A DNA stretch of 64,000 nt from Leptospira levettii (GTDB taxonomy: Bacteria > Spirochaetota > Leptospiria > Leptospirales > Leptospiraceae): contig NZ_NPDM01000001.1 in NCBI RefSeq assembly GCF_002812085.1, positions 1-64,000 of the forward strand. The letters are read 5' to 3'. Under the pieces are notes generated by a model. It worked only from the letters and a program-made list of their open reading frames with translations. It ran no database searches and was not told where the DNA came from. The translations under genes were made by a program, and so were the position numbers. This document shows positions 56,027 to 64,000 of the stretch, piece after piece. Position 1 is the first letter of the stretch; the number at the start of each line of letters is the position of its first letter.

Positions 56027-56875
56027 ATGTGGAAATTCCAAAAAACATTTGAACTCTCGATTTCCTTAGAACATCTCCCTGTGTTAGAAACCAAATTACA
56101 AGAAAGGATTCTTGTTTGGGAAGAATCGGGATTTCAAAACTTCCATCCTTACCAAGTCTCTGCATGGAAAACCAAACCAGAAGCATTGTCTCATTCGAGT
56201 GTTTCCTTCGATTTTTTATATGAGTTCTCCAATTTTGAATCGATTTTCTTTTTCTTATTTCCCAAGTCATTTGAAAAGAAAAGCAAGTCTCACTTAACAG
56301 ACATATTACGATCATACATAGAAAATAAAACAAAACCTAAAAACAAACTAACATTTTGGGAATCCATCGAACAGTGGCGTAAGAAACCATTGCAGTTAGA
56401 GTTAGGAAATGTAACAATAGTGAATGCCAGTTTGGATATGGATGGACTAGAGAACCCGATCGACCATCGCCATCTACAAATGGTTTCGGGTGCATCCAAA
56501 CTTTTACTCAGGATTGGATATTTAAAGGGAATCCAATACAAATTTCATCATAAGACGTTTAAGCCACCTTACCCAAAATTTGGTGAGTGTTATATCAAAA
56601 CAAGAGACACTCATTTGGACAAAAGTTTAGGTAAGGTTTATTTTAGTTTTTTAGGTTATCTATTGGAAAACCAATCTGACGAATACTTGTTACCTTATTT
56701 TGGATTAAACCAACTGGTACCTTCTCCCATTCGATCCCAAATCCCAAATGAAATTTGGAATCAGTGGATCGAAGGAGAAATAACGAATTGGATTGAATCT
56801 AACGTAAACGGAGAAGAATACGAATTTAGGCCTGTCTACCTGGTTTCCACTTCTTCGCAGCATCATCTAAAATAA
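56027..56875 (+). CDS. Hypothetical protein
   Basis: The 282-residue protein is rich in Phe, Trp, Tyr, Lys and Glu, with no signal peptide or membrane segment and no motif I recognise. The start is weakly supported: the ATG is 34 bp from the divergent LOG start and has no clear Shine-Dalgarno site. Its last 50 bp are antisense to a small DNA-binding gene. Coding-like composition over the whole length supports it as a gene. Confidence 0.62.
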   Translation: MWKFQKTFELSISLEHLPVLETKLQERILVWEESGFQNFHPYQVSAWKTKPEALSHSSVSFDFLYEFSNFESIFFFLFPKSFEKKSKSHLTDILRSYIENKTKPKNKLTFWESIEQWRKKPLQLELGNVTIVNASLDMDGLENPIDHRHLQMVSGASKLLLRIGYLKGIQYKFHHKTFKPPYPKFGECYIKTRDTHLDKSLGKVYFSFLGYLLENQSDEYLLPYFGLNQLVPSPIRSQIPNEIWNQWIEGEITNWIESNVNGEEYEFRPVYLVSTSSQHHLK

Positions 56876-57035
56876 TGAAACGTGAATTTTTTCCAATCAC
56901 AACTTCATTGATTTTTTGGTCTTGTAAGGCTCGGTAAACAGAAGTTCGGCTAGTGTTTTTTTTCTCTGCGAAATATTTGATTTCCAAAAGGTTTTTACTA
57001 ATTTGTTTACAAGTATTCACTAGGGCATCTGACAT
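56826..57035 (-). CDS. Small helix-turn-helix DNA-binding protein
   Basis: The 69-residue protein has a helix-turn-helix or excisionase-like core (YFAEKKNTSRTSVYRALQDQ) followed by a short strand (EVVIGKNSRFIILDD) and a Lys-rich end. It is a likely small regulator or part of a MerR/Xis-like group. AGAGGA lies about 10 nt upstream of the ATG. It overlaps the 3' end of the convergent hypothetical gene by 50 bp. The target is unknown. Confidence 0.68.
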   Translation of the reverse strand: MSDALVNTCKQISKNLLEIKYFAEKKNTSRTSVYRALQDQKINEVVIGKNSRFIILDDAAKKWKPGRQA

Positions 57036-57094
57036 TGGGGGACTATCCTCTTTTTTTTGTTAGACAGTTTGTTCGATAAAGAGAATATTTTTTT

Positions 57095-57991
57095 TTAGAA
57101 TTGATCCAAACGAATCGAAAATTCAATTTTTTTTTCGGAATGTGGTTTGATGAGACTAGGATTTGCACCAGGGAAATGTAAAAAATTCCCAGTACTAGTC
57201 ATCGGCTCTATGGCAATCGACCTTCTATCTTGCGGGGTGTACACTTGGTAAAAATTTCCACCAGAGATGAGTAACTTCTCTTTTTTGTTCATCGAAAAAA
57301 GACCTATATAGGGAGTTTCGTTTCCAGTTGCCCCATACAAATCATCTAAATTTTTTCCCATCAGTGGTAACTCACCATTGAGTAATAACTCATCACCTAA
57401 TATACGTTCAGGTAATAGATAATCACCGAGTTTGATTTGGTGGAATCCAGATCCGATGAGAAACAGATCATCGATACTTTCTTCTTCGTTCCAACGGAAA
57501 TAGGGATGGATTCCCAGCGCAAAGGGAAATTCTTCCTCTGATTGGTTCGTTAGTTCATAAATGATTTTGAGTTCCGAAGGGGTCAGTTGGTACACTTCAG
57601 TCACTTGGATTTTGGAAAGTAGAGTCCCTCTCCAAGTTTCAGGAATGTCCATGGAAAATCTGACAGTGGATTCCAAATCCCCTTGTGTTTCCGAAAGGAT
57701 GTTTCTTGGCAGGTTGTGAAAGAGCCCATGGAGAGGAATTCCGTTCCCATCCGTGAGCCAATGGATACTCGGATAAAATGGTTCTCTTGCCCATGGATTT
57801 GGTTCCAATCGGTTGACCCAAGGGAACATCAAAAACGAACCCGAGGCAAAAAATGGATCTGGGGCTTTGTGGCCGGCAACCACAGAAACTTTTGAGCCAT
57901 CTACGGGAGAATGGAGATTCAAATGCAACCATTGCCCACCTCCAGTGGGTTCCGTCCCAAAACTAGAGTATTTTGTTTTCAGTAGGTGCAA
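57095..57991 (-). CDS. Aldose 1-epimerase (galactose mutarotase-like)
   Basis: The 298-residue protein has the mutarotase fold: FPWVNRLEPN, PLHGLFHN and GIHPYFRW, which supply the substrate Arg and the two catalytic His residues of the family. It interconverts alpha and beta anomers of an aldose or of a related hexose-6-phosphate; the substrate is not clear. The start is TTG, with GGGAG 7 nt upstream, and it is divergent from sppA. Confidence 0.9.
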   Translation of the reverse strand: MHLLKTKYSSFGTEPTGGGQWLHLNLHSPVDGSKVSVVAGHKAPDPFFASGSFLMFPWVNRLEPNPWAREPFYPSIHWLTDGNGIPLHGLFHNLPRNILSETQGDLESTVRFSMDIPETWRGTLLSKIQVTEVYQLTPSELKIIYELTNQSEEEFPFALGIHPYFRWNEEESIDDLFLIGSGFHQIKLGDYLLPERILGDELLLNGELPLMGKNLDDLYGATGNETPYIGLFSMNKKEKLLISGGNFYQVYTPQDRRSIAIEPMTSTGNFLHFPGANPSLIKPHSEKKIEFSIRLDQF

Positions 57992-58046
57992 GATTTATCT
58001 CCCAAAAATGATTGAAGTCAGAGTTTGCCATCTTAGAAAGGTTTGT

Positions 58047-59045
58047 ATGCCTTTAAGAAAGTTTGGTCTAATTAGTTCCGTCGTTCTTCTTTCGATTCTT
58101 TTTACAGAATCATGTGTCATTGGGAATAGTATGAATTTATTCCCTCCAACAGCTAAGTCTGAATTCGAAGAGAAACTCATTGCTGGAAAGGATCAAGAAA
58201 AAATCGTAATTATCTCCATAGAAGGGATGATTTCTGATGAAGGAAAAGAATCCTTTTTTGGACCTTCTTCTGATTCTATGGTCGTCCGAGTGAAAGAATC
58301 ACTGAAACGTGCAGAGAGAGACCCTGATGTCAAAGGTGTGATCTTAAAAATCAACTCTCCTGGTGGAACTGTTACAGCTAGTGACATCATTTACCAAGAA
58401 GTGAAAAAATTCAAAGAAAGAAAAGGAATCCCTGTTTTTGCAGGATTTATGGATACTGCAGCAAGTGGTGCTTATTACATTGCAATGGCAACAGATTCCA
58501 TTGGTGCCCACCCAACAACTGTTACAGGTTCTGTAGGAGTCATCATGTCAGGGATCAATGTGAAAGAAGGTTTAGACAAAATTGGTGTCAAAGACCAATC
58601 CTTTACCTCTGGTCCAAACAAAGCCCTCGGTTCCCCTACTACAGAAATGACTGCAGAACAAAGAAAAATTTTACAGTCCATCATTGATAGTTTGTATGCT
58701 CGATTTTTTGATGTCGTGAAAAAAGGAAGACCAAAAGTTTCTGAATCTAGACTCAAAGAAATTTGTGATGGTAGGATCTTCACAGCGGAACAAGCACAGA
58801 AAGAAGGGATGATTGATTTTATCGGTTATTTTGATAATTTTGTAATCGAACTGATGAAACACCCTAAGTATGAAGGTAACCCACAAGGATCACCTCGCAT
58901 TGTGACTTACCAAAGAGGAAAAGTTCCTGTGGAAAATATTTACCAAGCAACTGACGTGAAAGGAAATCCTATTTCATTTGGTATCGCTGATAAACTTCTT
59001 GGAACAAGTACGAACTCGAAGTTTTTATACCTCTGGGATATCTAA
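58047..59045 (+). CDS. sppA: Signal peptide peptidase SppA, lipoprotein form
   Basis: The 332-residue serine protease degrades cleaved signal peptides. It has the single-domain (Bacillus-like) SppA core with the catalytic Ser140 (DTAASGAYYIAMA) and Lys192 (SGPNKALGS). The N-terminus is a lipoprotein signal ending T-E-S-C (Cys23), where most SppA have a transmembrane anchor. I start it at ATG 58047, with AGAAAGG 5 nt upstream; the frame is open upstream but overlaps the epimerase. The MBOAT gene follows after 20 bp. Confidence 0.94.
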   Translation: MPLRKFGLISSVVLLSILFTESCVIGNSMNLFPPTAKSEFEEKLIAGKDQEKIVIISIEGMISDEGKESFFGPSSDSMVVRVKESLKRAERDPDVKGVILKINSPGGTVTASDIIYQEVKKFKERKGIPVFAGFMDTAASGAYYIAMATDSIGAHPTTVTGSVGVIMSGINVKEGLDKIGVKDQSFTSGPNKALGSPTTEMTAEQRKILQSIIDSLYARFFDVVKKGRPKVSESRLKEICDGRIFTAEQAQKEGMIDFIGYFDNFVIELMKHPKYEGNPQGSPRIVTYQRGKVPVENIYQATDVKGNPISFGIADKLLGTSTNSKFLYLWDI

Positions 59046-59065
59046 ATTTTAAGGTTATCTAATTC

Positions 59066-60493
59066 ATGTTATTCAATTCGATTCCGTATTTAATTTTATT
59101 TGCGCTTACCTATTTAATCTATTGGAACATTCCACAAAAGGGGAGAAAACCCCTTCTTGTGGTTTCTTCTCTTATTTTTTATGCTTATTTTAGTTTTCCT
59201 TTTTTATTCCACTTCCTTTTAGTCATTCTTGTTAACTACGCATTTAGCGAATGGATGTTTCGGAAAAAAGAAAAAGGAGAAAACCACAACAGTGTCTTAT
59301 ACACAATTGTCATTCTAAACGTTCTTAACTTAGCGTTCTTTAAGTATTTTTACTTCATTACAGATTCCTTATATTCTTTAACTGGGTATCCAAGTTTCAA
59401 AGAAATCGCTGGTTCATGGAGTATCTTTTTACCACTGGCGATTAGTTTTTATACCTTTCAGATCATTGCCGTACAAGTGGACATCCACCGTGGTATCATA
59501 GAAAAAAGAATGTCCACTGTGGACTACTTTTTGTTCATTTTGTTTTTCCCTCAGCTCATTGCTGGACCGATTATGAGGTCACAGGATTTCCTCCCTCAAC
59601 TCGACCATCCAACGATCGACCCAGACCGAATGAAAAAGGGAATATTCCTCATCATTGGTGGATTGTTTAAAAAGGTAATCATTGCCGAAAACATCGCGCC
59701 TATCATTTCTCCTTTGTACCTAGACCCAGCGAAATACGATAGTTTTTCGATATTCTTTAGTGTGCTTGCCTTCGCGATCCAAGTGTATTGTGACTTTTCT
59801 GGGTATACCGATATGGCAAGAGGATCCGCCAATTTACTGGGATACGAAATTCCAGAAAATTTCCAAGGCCCATTTTTTTCACAATCCTTCAGAGAACTTT
59901 GGAGCAGATGGCACATCACATTATCCTCTTGGTTACGTGACTACATTTACATTCCGTTAGGTGGAAGTAAAGGGAGCATTTTCCGATCCAATCTAAATTC
60001 CTTTATCACCATGTGCCTTGGAGGTTTGTGGCATGGAGCCAATTGGGCATTTGTCCTTTGGGGTGCATATTTAGGGGCGCTCATTTGGATCGAAAGGTCG
60101 TTATACCTGCACCGCGGGAAAAAGAAATTCATACCAGACTCGTTCCCACTCGCTGGAATCATTCGCACCCTTGTGATCTTCATTGTATTTACCTTCTCTG
60201 GAGTGTTTTTCCGTGCAGCAGCAAGAGGAGCAGAATCCTTAAATGTTGCTTATGAAATTTTCAAAGGCGTTTTAACGTTACGAAATACAGGTGATACTTT
60301 AAGCCGAGTTGATGAACTACCAACATTTATTGCTCTTGGACTCATGTTCAACTGGTTCCAATACTCACCGTTAGTGTATGAAAAACTAAAACCCTTTCAA
60401 AATATTTTACTCCCCATTTTATCCGTCGTAATCTTACTTTTACTCGGAATTTTTGGAGATGGTGGACAAGATTTTATTTACTTCCAATTCTAA
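59066..60493 (+). CDS. MBOAT-family membrane O-acyltransferase (AlgI-like)
   Basis: The 475-residue protein has about ten membrane helices and the MBOAT signatures: PQLIAGPI, WHITLSSWLRDYIYIPLGGSKG and LGGLWHGANWAFVLWGAYLG, with the catalytic His in WHGA. AlgI-like enzymes O-acetylate exported polysaccharides, usually with a partner of the AlgJ/AlgX or DltD type. No such partner is next to it. It is followed by two inverted repeats and a small lipoprotein gene. Confidence 0.94.
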   Translation: MLFNSIPYLILFALTYLIYWNIPQKGRKPLLVVSSLIFYAYFSFPFLFHFLLVILVNYAFSEWMFRKKEKGENHNSVLYTIVILNVLNLAFFKYFYFITDSLYSLTGYPSFKEIAGSWSIFLPLAISFYTFQIIAVQVDIHRGIIEKRMSTVDYFLFILFFPQLIAGPIMRSQDFLPQLDHPTIDPDRMKKGIFLIIGGLFKKVIIAENIAPIISPLYLDPAKYDSFSIFFSVLAFAIQVYCDFSGYTDMARGSANLLGYEIPENFQGPFFSQSFRELWSRWHITLSSWLRDYIYIPLGGSKGSIFRSNLNSFITMCLGGLWHGANWAFVLWGAYLGALIWIERSLYLHRGKKKFIPDSFPLAGIIRTLVIFIVFTFSGVFFRAAARGAESLNVAYEIFKGVLTLRNTGDTLSRVDELPTFIALGLMFNWFQYSPLVYEKLKPFQNILLPILSVVILLLLGIFGDGGQDFIYFQF

Positions 60494-60519
60494 ATCAAAT
60501 TGTAATTCCAATTTGATTT
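60492..60519. repeat. 11-bp perfect inverted repeat directly after the MBOAT gene
   Basis: AAATCAAATTG (60492-60502) and CAATTTGATTT (60509-60519) are exact inverted copies around a 6-nt loop. The first arm begins in the MBOAT stop codon. The stem is AT-rich and is followed by only TTTT, so it is a weak hairpin. A strong terminator follows 10 nt later. Confidence 0.55.
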
Positions 60520-61172
60520 TAGTTCTAAACCAAAAGAAGAAATTCCTTCTTCTTTTGGTGTTTTTTTTCCCACTCTTTTGCACACCAAAACTTGGATGGA
60601 TTCGGACTTTACCACAAGAATTTCCGAAAGATTCAGACTTACTCCTTGGATCGTACAAGAGACCTACAGAAAAAAAATCAGCGATGGGATCAAAAGACTT
60701 CCAACTCTTTTGGACGGAATCCATTTACATCGAACCAAATCTTGAATTTAAAAAAATATGGAGAGAATGGAAGGTATTCAAAGACCATATCCAATTCCGC
60801 CAAATCATCGGGAAAGGTTCCATTGAGAAATCAAAGGAATGGGTTCTCTTAACAACAACTGAAATGAATGTAAAAGAATGTAGTTTGGAACAAACCAAAA
60901 TCCAAATCACAAGAGATTTGACAAAACGGATTCCATGCGAAGTCTTCGTTGTGAATACCACAAAAAACATTGAACATCGACTATTGTATTTTTATGACGG
61001 AAAATCTTTATACCCACTTCAATATGAATCTGGTTATACAGAAGCCAATTTTGGGATTGCTTGGGAATCAGACATCCCCTATGAGAAAACTCGATTATTT
61101 GAAATTGCGATACGTAAGTATGGGAAAAAAGAATTCCAACCCCACGTGTATCATCACGTGAAGTTGGATTGA
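60513..61172 (+). CDS. Hypothetical lipoprotein
   Basis: The ~219-residue protein has a lipoprotein signal of Lys residues then K-F-L-L-L-L-V-F-F-F-P-L-F-C-T, with the lipid Cys about 23 residues from TTG 60513. TTG 60513 is the best start because it avoids overlap with MBOAT; an upstream ATG at 60453 is in frame and adds 20 residues. No Shine-Dalgarno site is clear for either. The mature protein has no recognised domain. A strong terminator hairpin lies inside the signal-peptide codons. Confidence 0.65.
   Translation: MILVLNQKKKFLLLLVFFFPLFCTPKLGWIRTLPQEFPKDSDLLLGSYKRPTEKKSAMGSKDFQLFWTESIYIEPNLEFKKIWREWKVFKDHIQFRQIIGKGSIEKSKEWVLLTTTEMNVKECSLEQTKIQITRDLTKRIPCEVFVVNTTKNIEHRLLYFYDGKSLYPLQYESGYTEANFGIAWESDIPYEKTRLFEIAIRKYGKKEFQPHVYHHVKLD
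60529..60568 (+). terminator. Intrinsic terminator inside the start of the lipoprotein gene
   Basis: ACCAAAAGAAGAA (60529-60541) pairs perfectly over 13 bp with TTCTTCTTTTGGT (60547-60559) around a 5-nt loop and is followed by G then eight Ts (60561-60568). That is the form of a Rho-independent terminator for MBOAT. It lies in the codons of the signal peptide of the next gene, so it could act as an attenuator for that gene. Confidence 0.75.
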
Positions 61173-61234
61173 TTCGAAGGAAGAATCAAAAAAGGGTAAC
61201 CATCTCTAGAAAGAATCATAACTACAAGTTTTGT

Positions 61235-61675
61235 TTAACGAACCGCCACCACCGCACAAGCTTTTGCAAATTCCTTTGATTCCAATTCAGCTTTGTGTTC
61301 GAATTTAGAAATACCATGAGCACGGAAAGCATCACTTGCTTTTTTTGCATACGTAGAAGCTTCACAAAAGTTACCAGCTTTAGAATACGCTTGGCTTGCT
61401 AAGTATTGAATCGAAGCAAAACTTTTATGGGATTTCATACCAATTGCTTCACGGATCTTGATCGCACGGTCATAATGAGTAGAGGCTAAATCAAATTCCC
61501 CCATCCCTTCTTCTTCGTTCGCCATTTTCACAAGTTCATTGGAAATGGCAGCCAAGGTTTCGTTATCGTATTGGCCAATGAGGGAAGCTACGTCATCATT
61601 CAAAAAGGAGGACTCTCCAGCCTTCACAGAGAAGTTGATCGCTAAAATGATGATGGTTAAGAGTAGTTTTTTCAT
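61235..61675 (-). CDS. Hypothetical exported TPR-like protein
   Basis: The 146-residue protein has a signal peptide M-K-K-L-L-L... ending near V-K-A-G (about 20). The mature part is two or three TPR-like helical hairpins (for example FDLASTHYDRAIKIREAIG and AYSKAGNFCEASTYAKKASDAFRAHG). I start it at ATG 61675, with GGAGGGAAT just upstream; a longer frame to 61792 has no support. It is probably periplasmic and binds another protein. Its function is unknown. Confidence 0.78.
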   Translation of the reverse strand: MKKLLLTIIILAINFSVKAGESSFLNDDVASLIGQYDNETLAAISNELVKMANEEEGMGEFDLASTHYDRAIKIREAIGMKSHKSFASIQYLASQAYSKAGNFCEASTYAKKASDAFRAHGISKFEHKAELESKEFAKACAVVAVR

Positions 61676-61855
61676 ATTCCCTCCGAACTGCTGTTCATGA
61701 GAATAGATGCAACTATCGTGCCAACATGAGATCCCCCTCAAACCCCTTAGAAATGCCGTTTCGGGAGATTCGGAAAGGAAAGTGCCTTTCAATCTGCTGA
61801 AAAATTACGCAGATTGAGTGGTTTGCAAGAAATTGCCTAAAAAAACAGGGATTAC

Positions 61856-61889
61856 AAAAAAAAACCTCCTTCCTTGGTTGGGAAGAAGG
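61856..61889 (-). terminator. Intrinsic terminator after the penicillin-binding protein
   Basis: On the minus strand CCTTCTTCC pairs with GGAAGGAGG with one U-G wobble, around a 7-nt loop, and is followed by nine Ts. It lies 52 bp downstream of the stop of the penicillin-binding protein, in the correct direction to end that transcript. Confidence 0.85.
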
Positions 61890-61941
61890 GATTTGATTCC
61901 CATCTGACTGGTCTTGGTAGGTTGTTTCTTTGGCTTGAGAC

Positions 61942-64000
61942 TTACTTCAATTCGTCGTCAGAGATTTCCAATTCACGTTGTAAGAAGTCGTTTAGGTCCA
62001 TCGATCTGTAGTGGTCTCTGTCCCCATCACACTGCCTTCCACCAGGGACAGACAAAGTTCTGCCTGCAATTGTGATTGGTTTTAAGAATAAATTTCCAGT
62101 GAGAGGGCAATTGGGCCCTGGTGAAAGTCCATTAAACGCACAAGTGGCCCCTTTCACCACATCAGCTGGAATTTCATCCGCTTTGCCATTCGGGTAAAAA
62201 CTTGGATACGGGCCTTCGTTGTAAAAACGAGAATACATTTTCCCCCAAATCGGTGCTGCAACACCAGCAGCGGTGACACCTTTTCCAAGAGATAGAGAAG
62301 ATTTATCAAAACCCATCCAAACAATGGATGTGTATTTTGGGTCAAAACCTGCATACCAAACATTGGTATAAGAAGATGTAGAACCTGTTTTTCCTCCAGA
62401 TTCCCCTTTATAATTTCCTTTGTCTGCAGCACGGAGTGCTTGGGTAGGTGTCCCACCCATTGCCACACCGATTAACATTTGTTTGATAATATAAGCTGTG
62501 GCTTCTGGGATGATTTGGATGGTTCCATTTTTGGCTTCTTCGGCCAAAGTTTCTTGGACTTCCTTTTCTTTATTATAAACGACAGTTCCACTTTGGTTTA
62601 GCACATAACGAACACTAAATGGAATTACATCTTTTCCTTTGTTTGCAAGGATAGAATACCCAAGAGCCATTTCATATGGTGTGAGTTCTGCGACTCCCAA
62701 TGCAAGGGCAGGACCTGTCGGAAACCGAGCTTTGTTTGTTTTTGTGACTTTGGAGGCAAAATCAATCACGGAATCAGTTCCTGTTCGCATCAGAACCTGG
62801 ACTGATACAATGTTAAGAGATAATGATAATGCACGAGATAAAGGTACCATTCCTCGGAAGTCACCAGAGATGTCTTGAGGGGAATACCCTTCCCCTTCTT
62901 CCGTGATGGTGGTGAGAGGTGCATCCATAATCCCTGTTCCCGATCCAACGGCTCGGTTTTGGATGGCAGCTGCATACACAAATGGTTTGAAGGCAGAACC
63001 CGTTTGGCGTCTCGCTTGCATCGCACGGTTAAATTGGTTTTTAGGAGAAAATCTAGAACCACCCACCATCGTTTGGATATATCCAGTTTGGTGGTCAATG
63101 GTAATGATTGCACCTTCTACGTGTAAGTTGGAAGAAAATACAAGTGAGGATCTTTGGAATTCTTTTACAGCCGCACTTTCATTTTCGGAAGGGATAAAAT
63201 CCGTCAATAATTCAAGAGCCGGTGCCATTTCTTTTTCTAAATGCAAACGAAACACTTGCCTATCGTCCAAACTTGTCACATAGGGAACACCAACTGGAAA
63301 AATAGAACCAAACAAATTGTATAAAGAAACGAGACCTCGATCGGCACGACCCGCATAACGAAAGTTTGCACCAAATGCAGATTTGTCTTGTTCGATAAGA
63401 CCCTTTCGGAGTTCTTCTTCTGCAATTTCTTGTTTTCTCACATCAAGTGTGGTATAAACACGAAGCCCACCTGTGTAAAGAGCCTCTTCTCCCAATTCCT
63501 TCTCTAAGATTTGGCGTACCCACTCTGTAAAATAAGGGGCACGGTTCAGTTTGGCACCCCAAGTGGATCGAGATGGTGATTGTGTGATGACAACTGGCCA
63601 ATACCTGTCCCAAAAATCATCATGGATTTTCTTTACTTGGTCTTTGGGTATAAAACCATTTTTTGCCATAAGGCCAAGCACTACCATATGAGCTTGTTTG
63701 GCTTCTTTTGGGTTTTTGAAAGGGGAATAAGTGACAGGTGCTTTCGGTAATCTTGCTAAAAGTGCTGCTTCAGCGATACTTAAGTCTCTTACATCTTTTT
63801 GGAAGTAAACATTGGCTGCAGAAGACAAACCCGTTGTTCCATGGCCCAAATAAATGAGGTTAAAATAAATTTCTAAGATTTCTTCTTTGGTGTATTCTTG
63901 TTCGATTTGTAATGTGAGAAGTGCTTCGAGGAATTTACGTCCAAAGGTTTTTTTCCTTTGTTGCAAAATGGTTTTTGCTAACTGTTGGGTTAAGGTGGAT
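61942..64000 (-). CDS. Penicillin-binding protein 1A (glycosyltransferase/transpeptidase), 5' end beyond the window
   Basis: At least 686 codons of a bifunctional class A PBP are present. The GT51 motif [10 protein letters not shown] lies at the right edge (63970-63999), so the N-terminus is cut off by the window. The transpeptidase domain has the active-site Ser in [11 protein letters not shown] in [10 protein letters not shown] and KTG in [10 protein letters not shown]. It polymerises and cross-links peptidoglycan and is anchored in the inner membrane. The gene ends at a strong terminator. The apparent M of the coding frame at 63966 is a Leu codon within the GT51 domain. Confidence 0.95.
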   Translation of the reverse strand, partial: STLTQQLAKTILQQRKKTFGRKFLEALLTLQIEQEYTKEEILEIYFNLIYLGHGTTGLSSAANVYFQKDVRDLSIAEAALLARLPKAPVTYSPFKNPKEAKQAHMVVLGLMAKNGFIPKDQVKKIHDDFWDRYWPVVITQSPSRSTWGAKLNRAPYFTEWVRQILEKELGEEALYTGGLRVYTTLDVRKQEIAEEELRKGLIEQDKSAFGANFRYAGRADRGLVSLYNLFGSIFPVGVPYVTSLDDRQVFRLHLEKEMAPALELLTDFIPSENESAAVKEFQRSSLVFSSNLHVEGAIITIDHQTGYIQTMVGGSRFSPKNQFNRAMQARRQTGSAFKPFVYAAAIQNRAVGSGTGIMDAPLTTITEEGEGYSPQDISGDFRGMVPLSRALSLSLNIVSVQVLMRTGTDSVIDFASKVTKTNKARFPTGPALALGVAELTPYEMALGYSILANKGKDVIPFSVRYVLNQSGTVVYNKEKEVQETLAEEAKNGTIQIIPEATAYIIKQMLIGVAMGGTPTQALRAADKGNYKGESGGKTGSTSSYTNVWYAGFDPKYTSIVWMGFDKSSLSLGKGVTAAGVAAPIWGKMYSRFYNEGPYPSFYPNGKADEIPADVVKGATCAFNGLSPGPNCPLTGNLFLKPITIAGRTLSVPGGRQCDGDRDHYRSMDLNDFLQRELEISDDELK

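Overview
The window looks like chromosome I of a Leptospira, most likely a saprophytic (L. biflexa-like) species. The basis is the gene content and style: low-to-moderate GC, spirochaete lipoprotein signals ending in S-C, F-C or G-C, many Leptospira-type hypothetical proteins, a 16S rRNA gene with no 23S or tRNA beside it on the visible side, and LL-diaminopimelate aminotransferase. The genus is recognised from family knowledge, not from a search; the species is a guess.

Layout. 1-343 is the 5' end of a 16S rRNA gene on the minus strand, followed upstream by a leader with a boxA-like antitermination site and a candidate promoter. 926-4449 carries a secreted subtilase lipoprotein and two paralogous small lipoproteins. 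4625-10568 holds a chemotaxis-type receptor, a membrane metallophosphoesterase, malate:quinone oxidoreductase and an OmpA-like outer-membrane protein. 10624-15988 is a regulatory block: an ECF41-type promoter, an FAD oxidoreductase, an ECF41 sigma factor with a fused SnoaL-like domain, a 7TM-DISM hybrid histidine kinase and a short-chain dehydrogenase. 16017-20475 holds a lipoprotein hydrolase, a GAF-GAF-PP2C phosphatase, a lipoprotein and a gamma-carbonic anhydrase-like protein, with several palindromes between them. 20634-26084 is the 2-oxoglutarate dehydrogenase operon in the order E2-E3-E1, closed by a bidirectional terminator.

26262-32010 (minus) holds a DegT aminotransferase, pdxA, a bactofilin and hypothetical proteins. 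32059-42093 (plus) runs from a lytic transglycosylase and citrate synthase into a tight cluster of a 7TM-DISM PP2C phosphatase, two RNA methyltransferases, a glycosyltransferase-like protein and a FapA/DUF342 protein. 42082-53457 is mostly minus strand: a STAS protein, an IscU-like/pentapeptide-repeat fusion, rpmE, rho, a Fis-type regulator with a basic tail, a pair of exported proteins, dapL, a DUF2203 protein, pyrB, ubiX and ubiA. 53551-64000 holds nth, rpmB, a LOG-family protein, an aldose epimerase, a lipoprotein SppA, an MBOAT acyltransferase and a truncated penicillin-binding protein 1A.

How genes work together. Mqo, 2-oxoglutarate dehydrogenase and citrate synthase are TCA-cycle enzymes spread over 28 kb. 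Two PP2C/SpoIIE phosphatases and a STAS protein are the parts of a partner-switching system. Slt and PBP1A act on peptidoglycan, and bactofilins are linked to cell shape in other bacteria. UbiX and UbiA point to quinone synthesis. No prophage, CRISPR array, complete insertion sequence or tRNA gene was seen. The most distinctive items are the ECF41 module with its own matching promoter, the IscU-pentapeptide fusion that lacks the third cluster cysteine, and several mutually exclusive or gene-embedded hairpins.
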